Below are positions 8,545-19,073 of a DNA stretch of 64,000 nucleotides, piece after piece. The number at the start of each line of letters is the position of its first letter. Positions within the stretch are counted from its first letter, which is position 1. The translations under genes were made by a program, and so were the position numbers. This DNA is from Woronichinia naegeliana WA131 (GTDB lineage: Bacteria; Cyanobacteriota; Cyanobacteriia; Cyanobacteriales; Microcystaceae): assembly GCA_025370055.1 (NCBI GenBank), contig CP073041.1, forward strand, positions 1-64,000. Reading direction: 5' to 3'. A model generated the notes under the pieces. It was given only the letters and a program-made list of their open reading frames with translations, did no database searches and was not told where the DNA came from.

Positions 8545-11544
8545 ATGACTGCGATTCAATCTCTTCCATCTGAACAAGCTTTTCCAGCAGAAATCTTGGA
8601 ATTGCAAGCCAATGTTGCCCAAAATCCTGAAGATTTGGTGGCTAGAATTACTCTGGCTAGTGCTTTAGAACAAGCTGGTTTTTTATCAGAGGCCGCTCTA
8701 CAGTATCAAGCTATTCAATCCTTAGATACCGATCAAATTTTTACTGCAACGGCAGAGAAGGCGATCGCGGGCATTAATGCTAAGTTGGAGGAAGTTAAGC
8801 AGCCCTTATCCTCAGAGAGCTCTAGACACTCTTATCGTCAGGGCAATGGGGAGAATAAAGCCAATACTTTTCAAGGGAATGAAGCAGATGTCGTGCTCAC
8901 GGCAGCAAACTCAGATTCAGAACGTTTTTATCCCGACGAAGTTCTCGTGTTGCAGACTGCTGCGGCAGAAAATCCTTCGGACTTGGTGGCTAAAATCACC
9001 TTAGCCAATGCCCTAGAGCAAGCTGGCTTTTTAGCAGATGCAGTCCTTACCTATCAACAAATCAAAGCTCTTGATGGTGAAGGTATCTTTAGTGGCACGG
9101 CCGACAAGGCCCTAGCCGATCTTCAAATCAAATTAGATCGGCTTGCCGAGGAAAAACAAGTTCGCCGTTCCTATCGTCAGGGACGCATTGATTCAGGCTC
9201 AGAAGAAGAACTAGCCGCCCTAGAAAGTCAATACGATGAGATGGTCGCGAAGGGGCAACAATCAACGCCCCTGAACTTAGTTCAAAGTCTTAAAAATCTA
9301 CCGATCGCCTCGAAACAATTTGTTGCCTTTTTAAGTTGTAGTACTATTTCTGTTGTTGCCGTTGTGGGAGCCGGGATGGCAATCTCGCTATTAGCAGGAC
9401 GAACCCAATTACGGAGTCAGGCTGAGGCTGAATTAGCCGTTACCCAGGGCAACTATGCCATTAAAATTAACCAAATGGGTTTTGGTTTTCGGGGACAATC
9501 CGATAACCCCGCGATTATTGCCGCCGCTCAATTCTATAGCCAGGGTCAACCTGTGCCTGAGTCTCTTCAGAAACAAATCAGGGGCATTCTGAAGAATGAA
9601 GTAACCTCGCGGGTCATTGAATACGCCACCCTAGTCGGGCCAGATAAAAAGATTATTGTGAATGCCAATACGAATCGTCAGGGACAAACCTTTGATCCAA
9701 ATGGTCTGGTTAACTTAGTCTTAAAAAATCAGTCTAGTCGGCAGCTAAAAGCCAGTGCCACTGTTGACCCAAAAGAGGTGGAACAGGAATCGCCACCGAT
9801 GCTGCCAGAATTTAGCAAACAAAATAACCTGATCCGCTACACCATTACACCCGTTCGTGATCCCAATACGCAGCAGATACTGGCTGCCCTAGTTTCGGGG
9901 GATATTGTCAATGGCAAGGAGCCTATTGTCAAAGGAACAATTGATGCTTTTGATGGCGGATATAGTGCCATTTACTTTGCTAATCCCAATGGTCAACTAG
10001 ACCTAGCGACCTCAATACTCGGTGAGTCAGCCCGCACAGCCAATAATTCACCCCAATTCCTCAAAAATATTCCCCTGCCGGATCTATCTCTTGTTAAACA
10101 GGCCCAAAAAGACCCAGAGAACAATGTTACTGGACGGCTCAAAATTCAGAATCAAGACATGACAGTCGCTGTCAAGGCAATTCCCGATGCGGAGGGCAAA
10201 CCCGTCGCTTTTCTAGTCAGAGGAACACCAGAGACGAATTTAGATACGCTATTAAAAGGAACCTTTTTGTTGCAATTGACGGTCGGGTCATTAACCTTAA
10301 TCTTTTCTGCCTTAGTAGCCTTGGTTTTGAGCCGAACTTTGACCAAACCGTTAAAAGAACTTCAGGTCACGGCTCAACGTTTGGGGGCTGGAGAAACAGG
10401 GATTCGAGCTAATATTCAATCGGAAGATGAAGTAGGACAACTGGCCGCTACCTTCAATGAAATGGCAGATCGGGTCGAAACCTATACCCAATCGATTCAA
10501 GAAACCGCTCAACAACGTCAGCAAGAAGCAGAATCCCAACGCCGACAAAAAGAAGAGCTTCAGCAGGGGGTAATTCGGCTTCTCCTTGATATTGAAGAAG
10601 CTTCTAAAGGGGATTTAACGGTTAAGTCCCAGGTAGAAACGGGAGCGGTGGGTTCCATTGCCGATGCTTTTAATGCCACGATCGCCGGATTACGTCGTCT
10701 GGTAGAACAGGTATTAAAAGCGGCAAGTCAGGTGAATACTGGAGCACAACGGAACAGTAATTCGATTACCAACCTTTCCTATAAAGCTATTTCCCAAGCC
10801 CAATCCATTGAATCAGCCACCCAATCCGTAGCAGAAATGGCCCAATCCATTGAATCGGTTTCCGATACTGCCCAGAATGCAGCGGCGATCGCCAGACAGG
10901 GCAACGAAGCCGCTCAACAGGGTCAGGTAACGATGGATCAAACGGTAAACAGTATCTATAAAATTCGCGGTCGGGTTGCCGAAATTTCCAAAAAATCGAA
11001 ACGCTTGGCAGAATCTTCCCAGGAAATTTCCAAAATTGTTAGTATTATCGCTGGCATTTCGGAAAAAACCAACTTACTCGCCTTTAACGCTTCCATTGAG
11101 GCAGCCAGGGCAGGTGAAAATGGTCAAGGTTTTCGGATCGTAGCCGATGAGGTACGACGACTAGCGGAAATGGTGACAGTGTCGGCTCAGGAAATTGAAC
11201 AGGTTATTCTTCGGATCCAAGAAGAGACTGCCGAAATGACCAAGATGATGGAAGAAAGCACCTCAGAGGTGGTCACGGGGACTCAACTCGTTCAAAACAC
11301 CAAAGAAACCCTACAAAATCTGACGCAAATTAGCCAGGAAATTGACTCTCTCTTAGCGTTAATTTCTAGTAATACTGAAAGCCAACGCTTAACGTCAAAA
11401 AATATCACTGAGACCATGCAGAAAATCGCCAACGTTTCTAAAGAAACCTCTGAACGCTCTCAAGTCGTGTCTGAATCCCTGCAAGACCTCGTTAATATCG
11501 CCTTAGAGTTACAGAATTCTGCGTCCCGCTTCAAGGTGGAATAA
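8545..11544 (+). CDS. pilJ: Methyl-accepting chemotaxis protein, PilJ-like, with duplicated N-terminal repeat
   Basis: A 999-residue transmembrane receptor. The cytoplasmic N-terminus holds two copies of a TPR-like, about 75-residue unit (residues 13-90 and 129-205; each has ALEQAGFL and ends near SYRQG). TM1 is at about 259-283, a periplasmic sensory part runs to about 570, TM2 is at 572-597, then HAMP (about 598-650) and the signalling domain with the hairpin tip [19 protein letters not shown] near 843. There is no GAF domain, which separates it from the phytochrome-like PixJ and points to the Tax3/Pil receptor that governs type IV pilus motility. The ligand is unknown. Confidence 0.88.
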   Translation: MTAIQSLPSEQAFPAEILELQANVAQNPEDLVARITLASALEQAGFLSEAALQYQAIQSLDTDQIFTATAEKAIAGINAKLEEVKQPLSSESSRHSYRQGNGENKANTFQGNEADVVLTAANSDSERFYPDEVLVLQTAAAENPSDLVAKITLANALEQAGFLADAVLTYQQIKALDGEGIFSGTADKALADLQIKLDRLAEEKQVRRSYRQGRIDSGSEEELAALESQYDEMVAKGQQSTPLNLVQSLKNLPIASKQFVAFLSCSTISVVAVVGAGMAISLLAGRTQLRSQAEAELAVTQGNYAIKINQMGFGFRGQSDNPAIIAAAQFYSQGQPVPESLQKQIRGILKNEVTSRVIEYATLVGPDKKIIVNANTNRQGQTFDPNGLVNLVLKNQSSRQLKASATVDPKEVEQESPPMLPEFSKQNNLIRYTITPVRDPNTQQILAALVSGDIVNGKEPIVKGTIDAFDGGYSAIYFANPNGQLDLATSILGESARTANNSPQFLKNIPLPDLSLVKQAQKDPENNVTGRLKIQNQDMTVAVKAIPDAEGKPVAFLVRGTPETNLDTLLKGTFLLQLTVGSLTLIFSALVALVLSRTLTKPLKELQVTAQRLGAGETGIRANIQSEDEVGQLAATFNEMADRVETYTQSIQETAQQRQQEAESQRRQKEELQQGVIRLLLDIEEASKGDLTVKSQVETGAVGSIADAFNATIAGLRRLVEQVLKAASQVNTGAQRNSNSITNLSYKAISQAQSIESATQSVAEMAQSIESVSDTAQNAAAIARQGNEAAQQGQVTMDQTVNSIYKIRGRVAEISKKSKRLAESSQEISKIVSIIAGISEKTNLLAFNASIEAARAGENGQGFRIVADEVRRLAEMVTVSAQEIEQVILRIQEETAEMTKMMEESTSEVVTGTQLVQNTKETLQNLTQISQEIDSLLALISSNTESQRLTSKNITETMQKIANVSKETSERSQVVSESLQDLVNIALELQNSASRFKVE

Positions 11545-11674
11545 TTGGGGTGAAACGTTGATAGTTAAAGTTTAATAGTACTTAAACTCTCTGGGCTAAA
11601 ACCCTGCCATCTAAACAACCTGATCTCCAAACTGCCGGATCTCTAAACCCTGACCTTTAAACCCTGAAACCAAA

Positions 11675-14500
11675 ATGCTAGATGCCGCAACATTAGAAGC
11701 AATTACCCAGGAAGCGCGACAGGCCTTTTTAGATGAGGATGCACCCGAATGCTTAAGTTTACTGACAACTGGGCTTCAGCAATTAGAAGGAGCATTATTA
11801 AATGCCAGTGCAGGGACACTCAGGCTCATCTATAAAGATTTAAGTCGGGCGGCTCATTCCCTTAAAGGGGGAGCTGGGATGGCAGCTTTGCCAACATTGC
11901 AGCAGCTTTGTCATGGCATGGAAGATCTATTTGATGCCTTGGAAAAGGGGCAAGGGTCGGATACAGCCACGGCTTTAGGACTTTTAAGTTTAGCCACCGA
12001 GGAGGTCCAGAATCTTATCGATTTGGCTATGACGGGACAGATTGATTCTGGAGATGGCCCACCCCCCGAAATCGCTGTCGCCCTAGCCGAATTTTTGACG
12101 ACCTGTACTTCTCCAGGGGAGGAGGATATGAATATAGGGGAAGTCAGTGATTTTATTAAAACGGCCTTAAGCCTTGAATTGGAAGCTTGCTTAGAGAGAG
12201 TTGAAAAGGTTTTAGTCCCCAATACTAATCCAGGTTTGTTGAAAGAACGGTTTAAGGTATTGGCGGAAGAATGTACGCTATTAGGTCAGGCTTTGAGTTG
12301 TCCCTGGTTAGAGCAAGTCATTACCCATAGCCATCAGATACAATCCCAAGGCATTCTCTCCTTAGCAGAATTAACCCCTTTGGCGATCGCCGAACTGCGT
12401 CGATTACGTTTCCAATTTTTAGCGGGGCAGGAACCGAGCCTATCCGTTGAGTTCCAAAATCTCTTGTTCCATTCGGAGGGGATGCTAGAGCCGGTTGAGG
12501 GAATACCGACCATAGCAGAGAGTCCCAGGACGGTTCCATTAAAAACGATGCTTCCCGCCGACCAGCCCCTCATTCCCGTCTTCTCCCGACCGGTCTCCAC
12601 TCCCTCAGAGATTACCGAAACTCTCTCTCCAATTCCCAATCCCGAATCCGTAATCGGACGACAGAATTTACGCATTCCCCTAGAACGGGTCACTCGCATG
12701 AGTAATACCATCAGTGAGTTACTCATTAACCATGAACGTCTTTTGATCTATGACAAACAGCTTCGTCAGGCCAGTCGTAATCTTAAACAACGCAGTCAAC
12801 AATTGGTTCCTATCCGTGAACAAGTGGAATCCTTGTACGACGAATTAACCTTTTCGGAACAGACTAGCAGTAGTAGCAGTATTAAAACCAATAGGTTGAG
12901 TGAACTGGCGGAATTTGATGCCCTAGAATTTGATAGTTATACCAGCGTTCATACCATCTTGCAACGCTTTCAAGAATTGATGGTGCAGGTACAAGAAATT
13001 CAAGAGGATATTGATCTCGTAGAACGGGATCTTCAGGAAACCCTGATCCATGTCCGTCAATCTCTAGATAGCTTAGATGGGGATTTAACCCAATCTCGCC
13101 TCGTTCCCTTTGGAGCTTTAGCAAAATCCTTTATCCAACCCCTCGAAAAACTCAGCCAGCGTCACCAAAAGTCTGTCCGTTTGGAAATTGCGGGAGAGAC
13201 TATTCTGGTCGAATTGGTCATTCTAGAACAATTGCGGACTCCTCTAACTCATTTGATCCGTAATGCGTTTGATCATGGTTTAGAATTTCCGAAGGAACGG
13301 CAAGCCTTAGGCAAGAACAAAGAGGGTACTATTACCCTAGCCGCCTCGATCGCCAGTAATCAGGTGATGTTAACCATTACCGATGATGGTCGAGGGGTTA
13401 ATCTGGCTAAAATCCGTCAACGAGCGATCGCCCTAGGTTTAATTTCAGAGAACGATACGGTAGAGAATAGTCGAGAAAAGCTGCTGGATTGTATCTTCTC
13501 ACCGGGTTTTTCTACCGTCACTAATGTTAGTGAATTATCTGGTCGAGGCTTAGGGCTAGACATTGTTACGCATCTGGTGGAAAGTCTGCGTGGAACGATC
13601 CGTTTGGAAACCCAGGAAGGGAAAGGTAGCCGCTTTATCATTCGTATCCCTTTAACCCTCAATATTCTGTCCGTTCTGCTGGTGCGATCGCAGCAGAAAG
13701 TTTTGGCCCTGCCCTCTCAAAGTGTCTTGCGGATGTTGCCCCTGGGAGACTTTCCCCTCACGGATGGCTTCATTGAATGGGAGAATCAACGTCTATTAGT
13801 CCATTCCCTTCACGAACTGTTAAGCTATTCGCCATTACATCGCCTAGAAAGCAAGCAAGTCCAACCCAACAATGTGGGCTTAATGGTGGTTGTTAATGGC
13901 CAGAACGCCGTTATTGCCATTGAGGAAGTGATCGATGAACGTCCTCTGGTGGTCAAAGCCCTAGATCCCATTACTCCCTTACCGGCCTTCCTAACGGGTT
14001 GTGCTGTCTTAGGAACAGGGGAAGTTGTCCCTATTTTAATTCCAGAAAACTTTGATAGTCTCTGGCAGCAACAGACGAGTAATGAGACTCGCAACCCTCC
14101 TCATCCCGATCCGGATTCCCGTAACCATCAACGTTCTATTTTGATTATTGACGATTCGATTACGGTACGGCGAACACTGCAACGTATTCTGACCCGCTCT
14201 GGTTATGAAATTATCCAATGTCGAGATGGAAAGGAGGCCTGGGAATTATTAAACCGACAAAACGAGAGCATTGATCTGGCCATTTGCGATCTGGAAATGC
14301 CGAATATGGATGGTTTCTCCCTGTTGCAACTGATTCGGACTCATGCCGTTTGGAAATCGTTACCGGTGGTCGTGTTAACTTCGCGGGAGAATGATTTACA
14401 TCGTCAACGGGCGATGGGTTTGGGAGCAAACAATTATCTAACCAAACCCTTTCAACCGAATAAGTTACTAGAATTGGTGGGTACTTTTATTAAAGATTAA
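11675..14500 (+). CDS. pilL: Hybrid CheA-type histidine kinase with receiver domain, PilL-like
   Basis: A 941-residue kinase. The Hpt domain has H61 in AAHSLKGGAGMA. A proline-rich linker runs through about 280-320, followed by a dimerisation domain with long coiled coils. The ATP-binding domain has HLIRNAFDHGLE, DDGRGVN and GRGLGLDIV. A CheW-like P5 domain follows, then a C-terminal receiver with D872 in AICDLEMPNMDG. The single intact gene contrasts with Synechocystis, where the Tax3 CheA is split in two loci. It starts 130 bp after the receptor; the gap holds imperfect repeats of a CTAAACCCTGA-type unit and no gene. It should phosphorylate the two receiver proteins of the operon. Confidence 0.88.
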   Translation: MLDAATLEAITQEARQAFLDEDAPECLSLLTTGLQQLEGALLNASAGTLRLIYKDLSRAAHSLKGGAGMAALPTLQQLCHGMEDLFDALEKGQGSDTATALGLLSLATEEVQNLIDLAMTGQIDSGDGPPPEIAVALAEFLTTCTSPGEEDMNIGEVSDFIKTALSLELEACLERVEKVLVPNTNPGLLKERFKVLAEECTLLGQALSCPWLEQVITHSHQIQSQGILSLAELTPLAIAELRRLRFQFLAGQEPSLSVEFQNLLFHSEGMLEPVEGIPTIAESPRTVPLKTMLPADQPLIPVFSRPVSTPSEITETLSPIPNPESVIGRQNLRIPLERVTRMSNTISELLINHERLLIYDKQLRQASRNLKQRSQQLVPIREQVESLYDELTFSEQTSSSSSIKTNRLSELAEFDALEFDSYTSVHTILQRFQELMVQVQEIQEDIDLVERDLQETLIHVRQSLDSLDGDLTQSRLVPFGALAKSFIQPLEKLSQRHQKSVRLEIAGETILVELVILEQLRTPLTHLIRNAFDHGLEFPKERQALGKNKEGTITLAASIASNQVMLTITDDGRGVNLAKIRQRAIALGLISENDTVENSREKLLDCIFSPGFSTVTNVSELSGRGLGLDIVTHLVESLRGTIRLETQEGKGSRFIIRIPLTLNILSVLLVRSQQKVLALPSQSVLRMLPLGDFPLTDGFIEWENQRLLVHSLHELLSYSPLHRLESKQVQPNNVGLMVVVNGQNAVIAIEEVIDERPLVVKALDPITPLPAFLTGCAVLGTGEVVPILIPENFDSLWQQQTSNETRNPPHPDPDSRNHQRSILIIDDSITVRRTLQRILTRSGYEIIQCRDGKEAWELLNRQNESIDLAICDLEMPNMDGFSLLQLIRTHAVWKSLPVVVLTSRENDLHRQRAMGLGANNYLTKPFQPNKLLELVGTFIKD

Positions 14501-14516
14501 TCAGAAACGCCTAACC

Positions 14517-15899
14517 TTATTCTGGTAAGGCACCGACGGGTTTCGGACTCGTTATCGGTTGGCTAAGATTAGAACTGTAATGTTGTAGTACCGCGATCGC
14601 CTTAATATATTGCGGATCCGCGTTGGTTCCTATCAAAGTCGGATCATTGCGAAGGCGTAACTGCTCATCGACTGATAGATCCAGATAGACATCGGGACTA
14701 ATACCCTTGTGATTAATATCAGTACCACTGGGAGGATAATAACGGGCGATCGTCACCGCTAAACCAGAGCCATCGGATAAAGAATGAACGGATTGGACTA
14801 GTCCCTTGCCGTAGGTAGTGGTGCCGACAATGGTGGCTCGTCCGTTTTCCTTGAGGGCCCCTGTTAAAATTTCGCTGGCACTGGCCGATCCCTGATTCAC
14901 TAAAATCACTAGGGGCAAATTGGTGATCTCTGTGCCATTGGCCGAAAAATGGCGATCACCGCCCTTGCGATCAATGGTGCTAACAATCTCACCTTTTTTG
15001 AGCCACATCCGCGCAATATCCACACTGGCAAACAGTAGTCCCCCTGGATTGCCTCGCAGATCAAGCACATAGCCTGAAATTTTCTTTTTGTTCAGATCCT
15101 CAATGGCCAACTTCATCTGTTCTGCTGAATGGGAACTGAACTCATCTAGGCGAATATAGCCAACCCGTAAAGGGCCTTCCTGATTAACAGTATAACTGAC
15201 CGAATCTAATTCAATTTGGGCCCGTTTGAGGACAACATTAAATACACCTTTCCCCTGACGCGCAATTTGGAGATTCACCTCCGTTCCCACTTCACCTTGA
15301 ATTTCCTGACTGGCCTGATCAAGATTCATCAGGGCTGCGGGCTTACCATTAATCCGCACAATGCGATCGTCAGGTTGAATTCCAGCCTTCATGGCAGGAG
15401 AATTTTTGATCGGTTCCAATACCTTTAAATCACTAGTACGTTTATCCAGCACTAAGCGCAAGCCAACCCCAGACATCTCTCCAGATGTTTGATTAGTCAG
15501 CATGGCAAAATTATCAGGGTCAAGAAAACGGGTATAGGGATCATCTAACTCCTTCAAGGCCTGGGCGATCGCCTTATAGGCCTGTTGCCGATTCTCATAA
15601 TGTTGACTGAGTAAATCCTGACGTTTAGCCAACCAATCCGTGTGATTAAACCCCTTATCAACAAATTCATTATTGACGATTTGCCAGACCTCATCCACCA
15701 CCGCTTTCGGACTATCCTCTAGGACATCCACAGCGCGAGTCGGGTGGGCTTGTTGCTTAACAATGGGCTGAACAGAACGCTCTGTTTTAGGCGTAGTACT
15801 CAAGGCGGGAGCCAGAAATGCTCCTAGACTCAAGGCCACCAGGGTCGCTTGAACACAAACTTGAGCAAAAGAAAAAGGGGATTTAATAGACTGGCTCAT
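14517..15899 (-). CDS. Carboxyl-terminal processing protease (S41), secreted
   Basis: Serine protease of the CtpA/B/C family, with an N-terminal hydrophobic export signal (residues about 10-32), a PDZ domain near 120-200 and an S41 core. The catalytic Ser is in NQGSASASEIL and the general-base Lys in TTYGKGLVQS. CtpA matures the D1 protein of photosystem II; with 460 residues this copy is nearer the length of the CtpB paralogue, so the substrate is open. I chose the ATG at 15,899; a TTG 18 codons upstream (15,953) extends the frame but gives an unlikely double hydrophobic leader. Confidence 0.88.
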   Translation of the reverse strand: MSQSIKSPFSFAQVCVQATLVALSLGAFLAPALSTTPKTERSVQPIVKQQAHPTRAVDVLEDSPKAVVDEVWQIVNNEFVDKGFNHTDWLAKRQDLLSQHYENRQQAYKAIAQALKELDDPYTRFLDPDNFAMLTNQTSGEMSGVGLRLVLDKRTSDLKVLEPIKNSPAMKAGIQPDDRIVRINGKPAALMNLDQASQEIQGEVGTEVNLQIARQGKGVFNVVLKRAQIELDSVSYTVNQEGPLRVGYIRLDEFSSHSAEQMKLAIEDLNKKKISGYVLDLRGNPGGLLFASVDIARMWLKKGEIVSTIDRKGGDRHFSANGTEITNLPLVILVNQGSASASEILTGALKENGRATIVGTTTYGKGLVQSVHSLSDGSGLAVTIARYYPPSGTDINHKGISPDVYLDLSVDEQLRLRNDPTLIGTNADPQYIKAIAVLQHYSSNLSQPITSPKPVGALPE

Positions 15900-16054
15900 G
15901 GATAGATGAGGGAGGAACCCATAAAAAATTAGTATGACTAGAAAAGCGGCCAAGGGGAAAACACTAGTCTGCTTGAATCATAGCAAAACTAAACTGAAAT
16001 TAGCAGAGGATTTGTTAAGTTTTGTCTAAGAGAAAATATTTCGCCTTCCTTCTA

Positions 16055-16519
16055 TTAATTTAATCTAGCTTCTAAAAAATCGAGTAGAATTCTCTGGTGT
16101 TTTGGCCCCAGGGGACGAGTTTGTTGAGCCTGAGCAGAATAAACTTGACCTGCAATAATAGCTTCTTTGGATACTAAGGCAAAATCCCAACCTTCCTGTA
16201 AATTTAATTGCGTGAGAGGAACTGTTAAAGGGGCATAGAAAACATGACGAATTGCTGCCTCATCCTGATAACAGCTAAAATATTGAGGTTGAGTTAACTG
16301 GAAAGCAATTTCTTCCCGAATTTCCCGTTTAACAGCAATTTCAGGACTTTCATTTTGCTCTAGATGGCCACCAAACAACGTCCAATAACCTGGATAAAGA
16401 ATCGTCGGAATATCATCTCGTAACTGTAATAAAAATTCTCCTTCCCGATAGAGAATCGCTAGGGCAACTTCAGGAATGGATTTATTTGCTAAGTTCTTTG
16501 TGGGGCAGGAAGCGTTCAT
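16055..16519 (-). CDS. NUDIX hydrolase
   Basis: A 154-residue NUDIX-fold pyrophosphohydrolase. The box is G-x5-E-x7-REIREE-x-A, starting at GHLEQNE; the usual Gly before the last hydrophobic residue is Ala. The glutamates that bind the metal are present. The substrate (nucleotide-like) cannot be told. The ATG at 16,519 overlaps the 3' end of the upstream lipoprotein gene by 38 bases. The same frame runs open further upstream only because the Ser/Pro-rich repeat region of the lipoprotein has no stops there. Confidence 0.8.
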   Translation of the reverse strand: MNASCPTKNLANKSIPEVALAILYREGEFLLQLRDDIPTILYPGYWTLFGGHLEQNESPEIAVKREIREEIAFQLTQPQYFSCYQDEAAIRHVFYAPLTVPLTQLNLQEGWDFALVSKEAIIAGQVYSAQAQQTRPLGPKHQRILLDFLEARLN

Positions 16520-17216
16520 CGGGATTAAATTTGACCTTCGATGATGGTTTTGGTGTACTTTGAACCGATATTTGGGGAGAAGATTTCGGTGACGGTTTAA
16601 TCCCAGGGCTAGGATTAGGAACGGGAATCTTAACAGATGGAGCTCTGGGAGAAGGGCTAGGAGAAGGGCTAGGAGAAGGGGCTGGACTGGGGATCGAACT
16701 AGAAGACGGAACAGGTGTGGGACTGGGGGCCAGTTCAATGCTAGAAGACGGAGCCGGTTCGGGACTGGATATCTGAGCTTGTATGCCTGGACTGTGGGTC
16801 TGATTGGTAGCAGGTGGCGGCAGAATCACACTAGCGGTTTCTGGTTGCTGTTCAATTTCCAGCACATAGGACTCACCCAATTTGTCCTGACCGATAAAAA
16901 TGGCTTGATAGGCCAATTCTCCTTTAACGGTTAGGGCCGTTCCTTTTTTCGGCAAGGGTTTATCCGTTTTTATCCAAACCGCTCCAGTCCCATCTTGCAG
17001 TTGGTAAGCTCCTCCCTCTAAAAACGGTGCGAGGTTGACCACAATGCCTTTAAGATAGACAACCCGTTGATTACTCAATTGGCTTAAGGTATTGATGCTA
17101 ACGTATTCCTGGGAAGCCAGACCAAAGGGGTTTAAAGGGCTGCAACTTAACATTAAACCACTGAGCAATAAAGATAAGCTAATTCTGCGCCAAGGCTGAT
17201 TGAGAAAAACGGTCAT
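16482..17216 (-). CDS. OB-fold lipoprotein with Ser/Pro-rich tail
   Basis: A 244-residue predicted lipoprotein with the lipobox LMLSC near residue 25. Residues about 35-125 look like a single OB-fold domain (GAYQLQDGTGAVWIKT). From about 130 to the end it is a low-complexity tail rich in Ser and Pro, including a run of PSPSPSPS type. The folded part resembles nucleic-acid or oligosaccharide-binding OB domains of secreted bacterial proteins, but no function is assigned. The tail is coded by short DNA repeats (GGAGAAGGGCTAG units at about 16,645-16,680) prone to length change. Overlaps the NUDIX gene. Confidence 0.72.
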   Translation of the reverse strand: MTVFLNQPWRRISLSLLLSGLMLSCSPLNPFGLASQEYVSINTLSQLSNQRVVYLKGIVVNLAPFLEGGAYQLQDGTGAVWIKTDKPLPKKGTALTVKGELAYQAIFIGQDKLGESYVLEIEQQPETASVILPPPATNQTHSPGIQAQISSPEPAPSSSIELAPSPTPVPSSSSIPSPAPSPSPSPSPSPRAPSVKIPVPNPSPGIKPSPKSSPQISVQSTPKPSSKVKFNPDERFLPHKELSK

Positions 17217-17369
17217 GATTCAGTTAAAAATACACCTCAATTAAGTTATCTTAGCGATAGACTGTCCACTCGATTAGATCTAGAAGATTTTGTCATAATT
17301 CTTGGGGTCTCTCAAGGGACTGCTTTTTGCTGTTTAATCTTAATGTCCCTTTCTCTGTCCTAGGTAGCC

Positions 17370-18245
17370 ATGAGTCAAATTTTAGATGGTAAAGCCCTTG
17401 CCCAAAAACGTCAGCAAGTACTACAGGCTGAAATTCAGGATTTATGGCCACGCTTAGGTCGTCCACCAGGGTTAGCGGTTTTAATGGTGGGAGATAATCC
17501 GGCAAGTGCTGTCTATGTTCGCAATAAGGAAAAAGCCTGTGAAAAAATTGGGATGCGTTCCTTTGGTCAACATTTTCCGGCGACGACCACTCAGGCAGAA
17601 TTAGAGGCCGCTATTCAAGCGTTAAATGAAGATCCTTTAGTGGATGGCATTTTGGTGCAGTTACCTTTGCCGCCTCATTTAGATGCAGTTAAATTGCTAC
17701 TAACTATTGATCCCGATAAAGATGCCGATGGACTGCACCCTGTTAATTTAGGACGATTGGTGCGGGGTGAACCAGGACTACGCAGTTGTACACCGGCGGG
17801 GGTCATGGCCTTGCTGGCGGAGTATGAAATCGAGATTGCTGGTAAACGAGCGGTGGTGATGGGCCGCAGTATTCTGGTGGGTAAACCCTTGGCTTTAATG
17901 TTGTTGGAAAAAAATGCAACGGTCACGATCGCCCATTCCCGAACCCAAAATTTAGCGGAACTCACCCGTCAGGCGGATATTTTAGTCGGTGTGATCGGCA
18001 AACCAGCTTTGATCACGGCAGATATGGTCAAACCAGGGGCAATTGTTGTTGATGTGGGTATTAATCGGGTGGAACAGCCTGATGGTAAGGGCAAGATTGT
18101 CGGGGATGTGGATTTTGAAGCGGTAGCGGCGATCGCGAGTTATATTACCCCCGTGCCAGGCGGAATCGGCCCTATGACAGTAGCGATGTTGTTACAAAAT
18201 ACCGTGGCTAGTTATCGGGCTAGAGCGAACATACTCAAGGTGTAG
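17370..18245 (+). CDS. folD: Methylene-tetrahydrofolate dehydrogenase/cyclohydrolase FolD
   Basis: Bifunctional enzyme interconverting 5,10-methylene-THF and 10-formyl-THF with NADP+. The 291 residues contain the active-site Lys region [14 protein letters not shown], the signature [10 protein letters not shown], the dinucleotide-binding [14 protein letters not shown] and the C-terminal [15 protein letters not shown]. The ATG is preceded by a short leader. The previous gene is divergent, so the promoter lies in 17,217-17,369. Confidence 0.96.
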   Translation: MSQILDGKALAQKRQQVLQAEIQDLWPRLGRPPGLAVLMVGDNPASAVYVRNKEKACEKIGMRSFGQHFPATTTQAELEAAIQALNEDPLVDGILVQLPLPPHLDAVKLLLTIDPDKDADGLHPVNLGRLVRGEPGLRSCTPAGVMALLAEYEIEIAGKRAVVMGRSILVGKPLALMLLEKNATVTIAHSRTQNLAELTRQADILVGVIGKPALITADMVKPGAIVVDVGINRVEQPDGKGKIVGDVDFEAVAAIASYITPVPGGIGPMTVAMLLQNTVASYRARANILKV

Positions 18246-18315
18246 GTGTGTTGCAAACCGGCTGTCAGGACATGACTTAACCCAAAATGCAGAACACCAT
18301 CCTACACAAAAGAGA

Positions 18316-18915
18316 GTGCCCATGATGTTGCCGACCTTTGTTCTTGCCTCTGCTTCTCCTGCCCGTCGTCGTTTATTGCAATCCATTGGCATTGATCCAG
18401 TGGTACGTCACAGCAATTTTGATGAGTCCCAGATTGACCATGATGACACAATTACACTTGTGGAAGATCTAGCCCAGGCAAAAGCAGAAACCGTTGCTGT
18501 GCAGTTTGAGCAAGCCCTAATCCTTGGCTGTGATTCCTTGCTGCTGATTGAGGGCCAGTCCTACGGGAAACCGAATTCTCCTCAAACCGCGATCGCCCGT
18601 TGGCAACAAATGCGGGGAAAAGTAGGAACACTATATACCGGACACGTACTAATTGATCAAGGTCAAGGGAAAATCCTGCGTTGTTGTGGTGTTACCCAAG
18701 TGACTTTTGCCAACATTGATAATCAGATGATTACCGCCTATGTGGAAAGTGGCGAACCCTTGCAATGTGCCGGAGCCTTTGCCTTAGAAGGAAAGGGAGG
18801 ACTATTTATTGAAAAAATTGAAGGTTGTCATAGTAATGTCATTGGTTTGAGTTTGCCCCTACTCCGTCAGATGTTGACTGATTTGGGCTATCGGGTCACG
18901 GATTTTTGGCAATAA
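18316..18915 (+). CDS. maf: Maf-type nucleoside triphosphate pyrophosphatase
   Basis: Hydrolyses non-canonical or modified NTPs to NMP and PPi (house-cleaning). The N-terminus [17 protein letters not shown] is the Maf signature. [13 protein letters not shown] holds the catalytic aspartate, and a QYxKP-like segment follows (QSYGKPNS). The 199 residues are normal length. The GTG at 18,316 opens the frame, but ATG at 18,322 or 18,325 gives the usual Maf N-terminus and is as likely. Confidence 0.93.
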   Translation: MPMMLPTFVLASASPARRRLLQSIGIDPVVRHSNFDESQIDHDDTITLVEDLAQAKAETVAVQFEQALILGCDSLLLIEGQSYGKPNSPQTAIARWQQMRGKVGTLYTGHVLIDQGQGKILRCCGVTQVTFANIDNQMITAYVESGEPLQCAGAFALEGKGGLFIEKIEGCHSNVIGLSLPLLRQMLTDLGYRVTDFWQ

Positions 18916-19073
18916 GTATAAAAGCTTATTTTCCAGCCAAGCAAGTAAACAAATGTAACAAAGAAATGAGCGATTTGGGGAAAATTGTAAAGTTATTTGT
19001 CAAAGGAGATTTCCCCTCAAGAATTTTCTCAATAATGAAATTAGACCCATTCTTCATGGTCTAACGAGGAAAT

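Noticed and set aside
15900-15953. TTG start for the C-terminal protease
   Set aside because: The ATG at 15,899 gives a normal signal peptide and family length.
16520-16738. N-terminal extension of the NUDIX protein rich in Leu and Pro
   Set aside because: It is the out-of-frame reading of the Ser/Pro repeat of the lipoprotein gene; the NUDIX homology begins after the ATG at 16,519.
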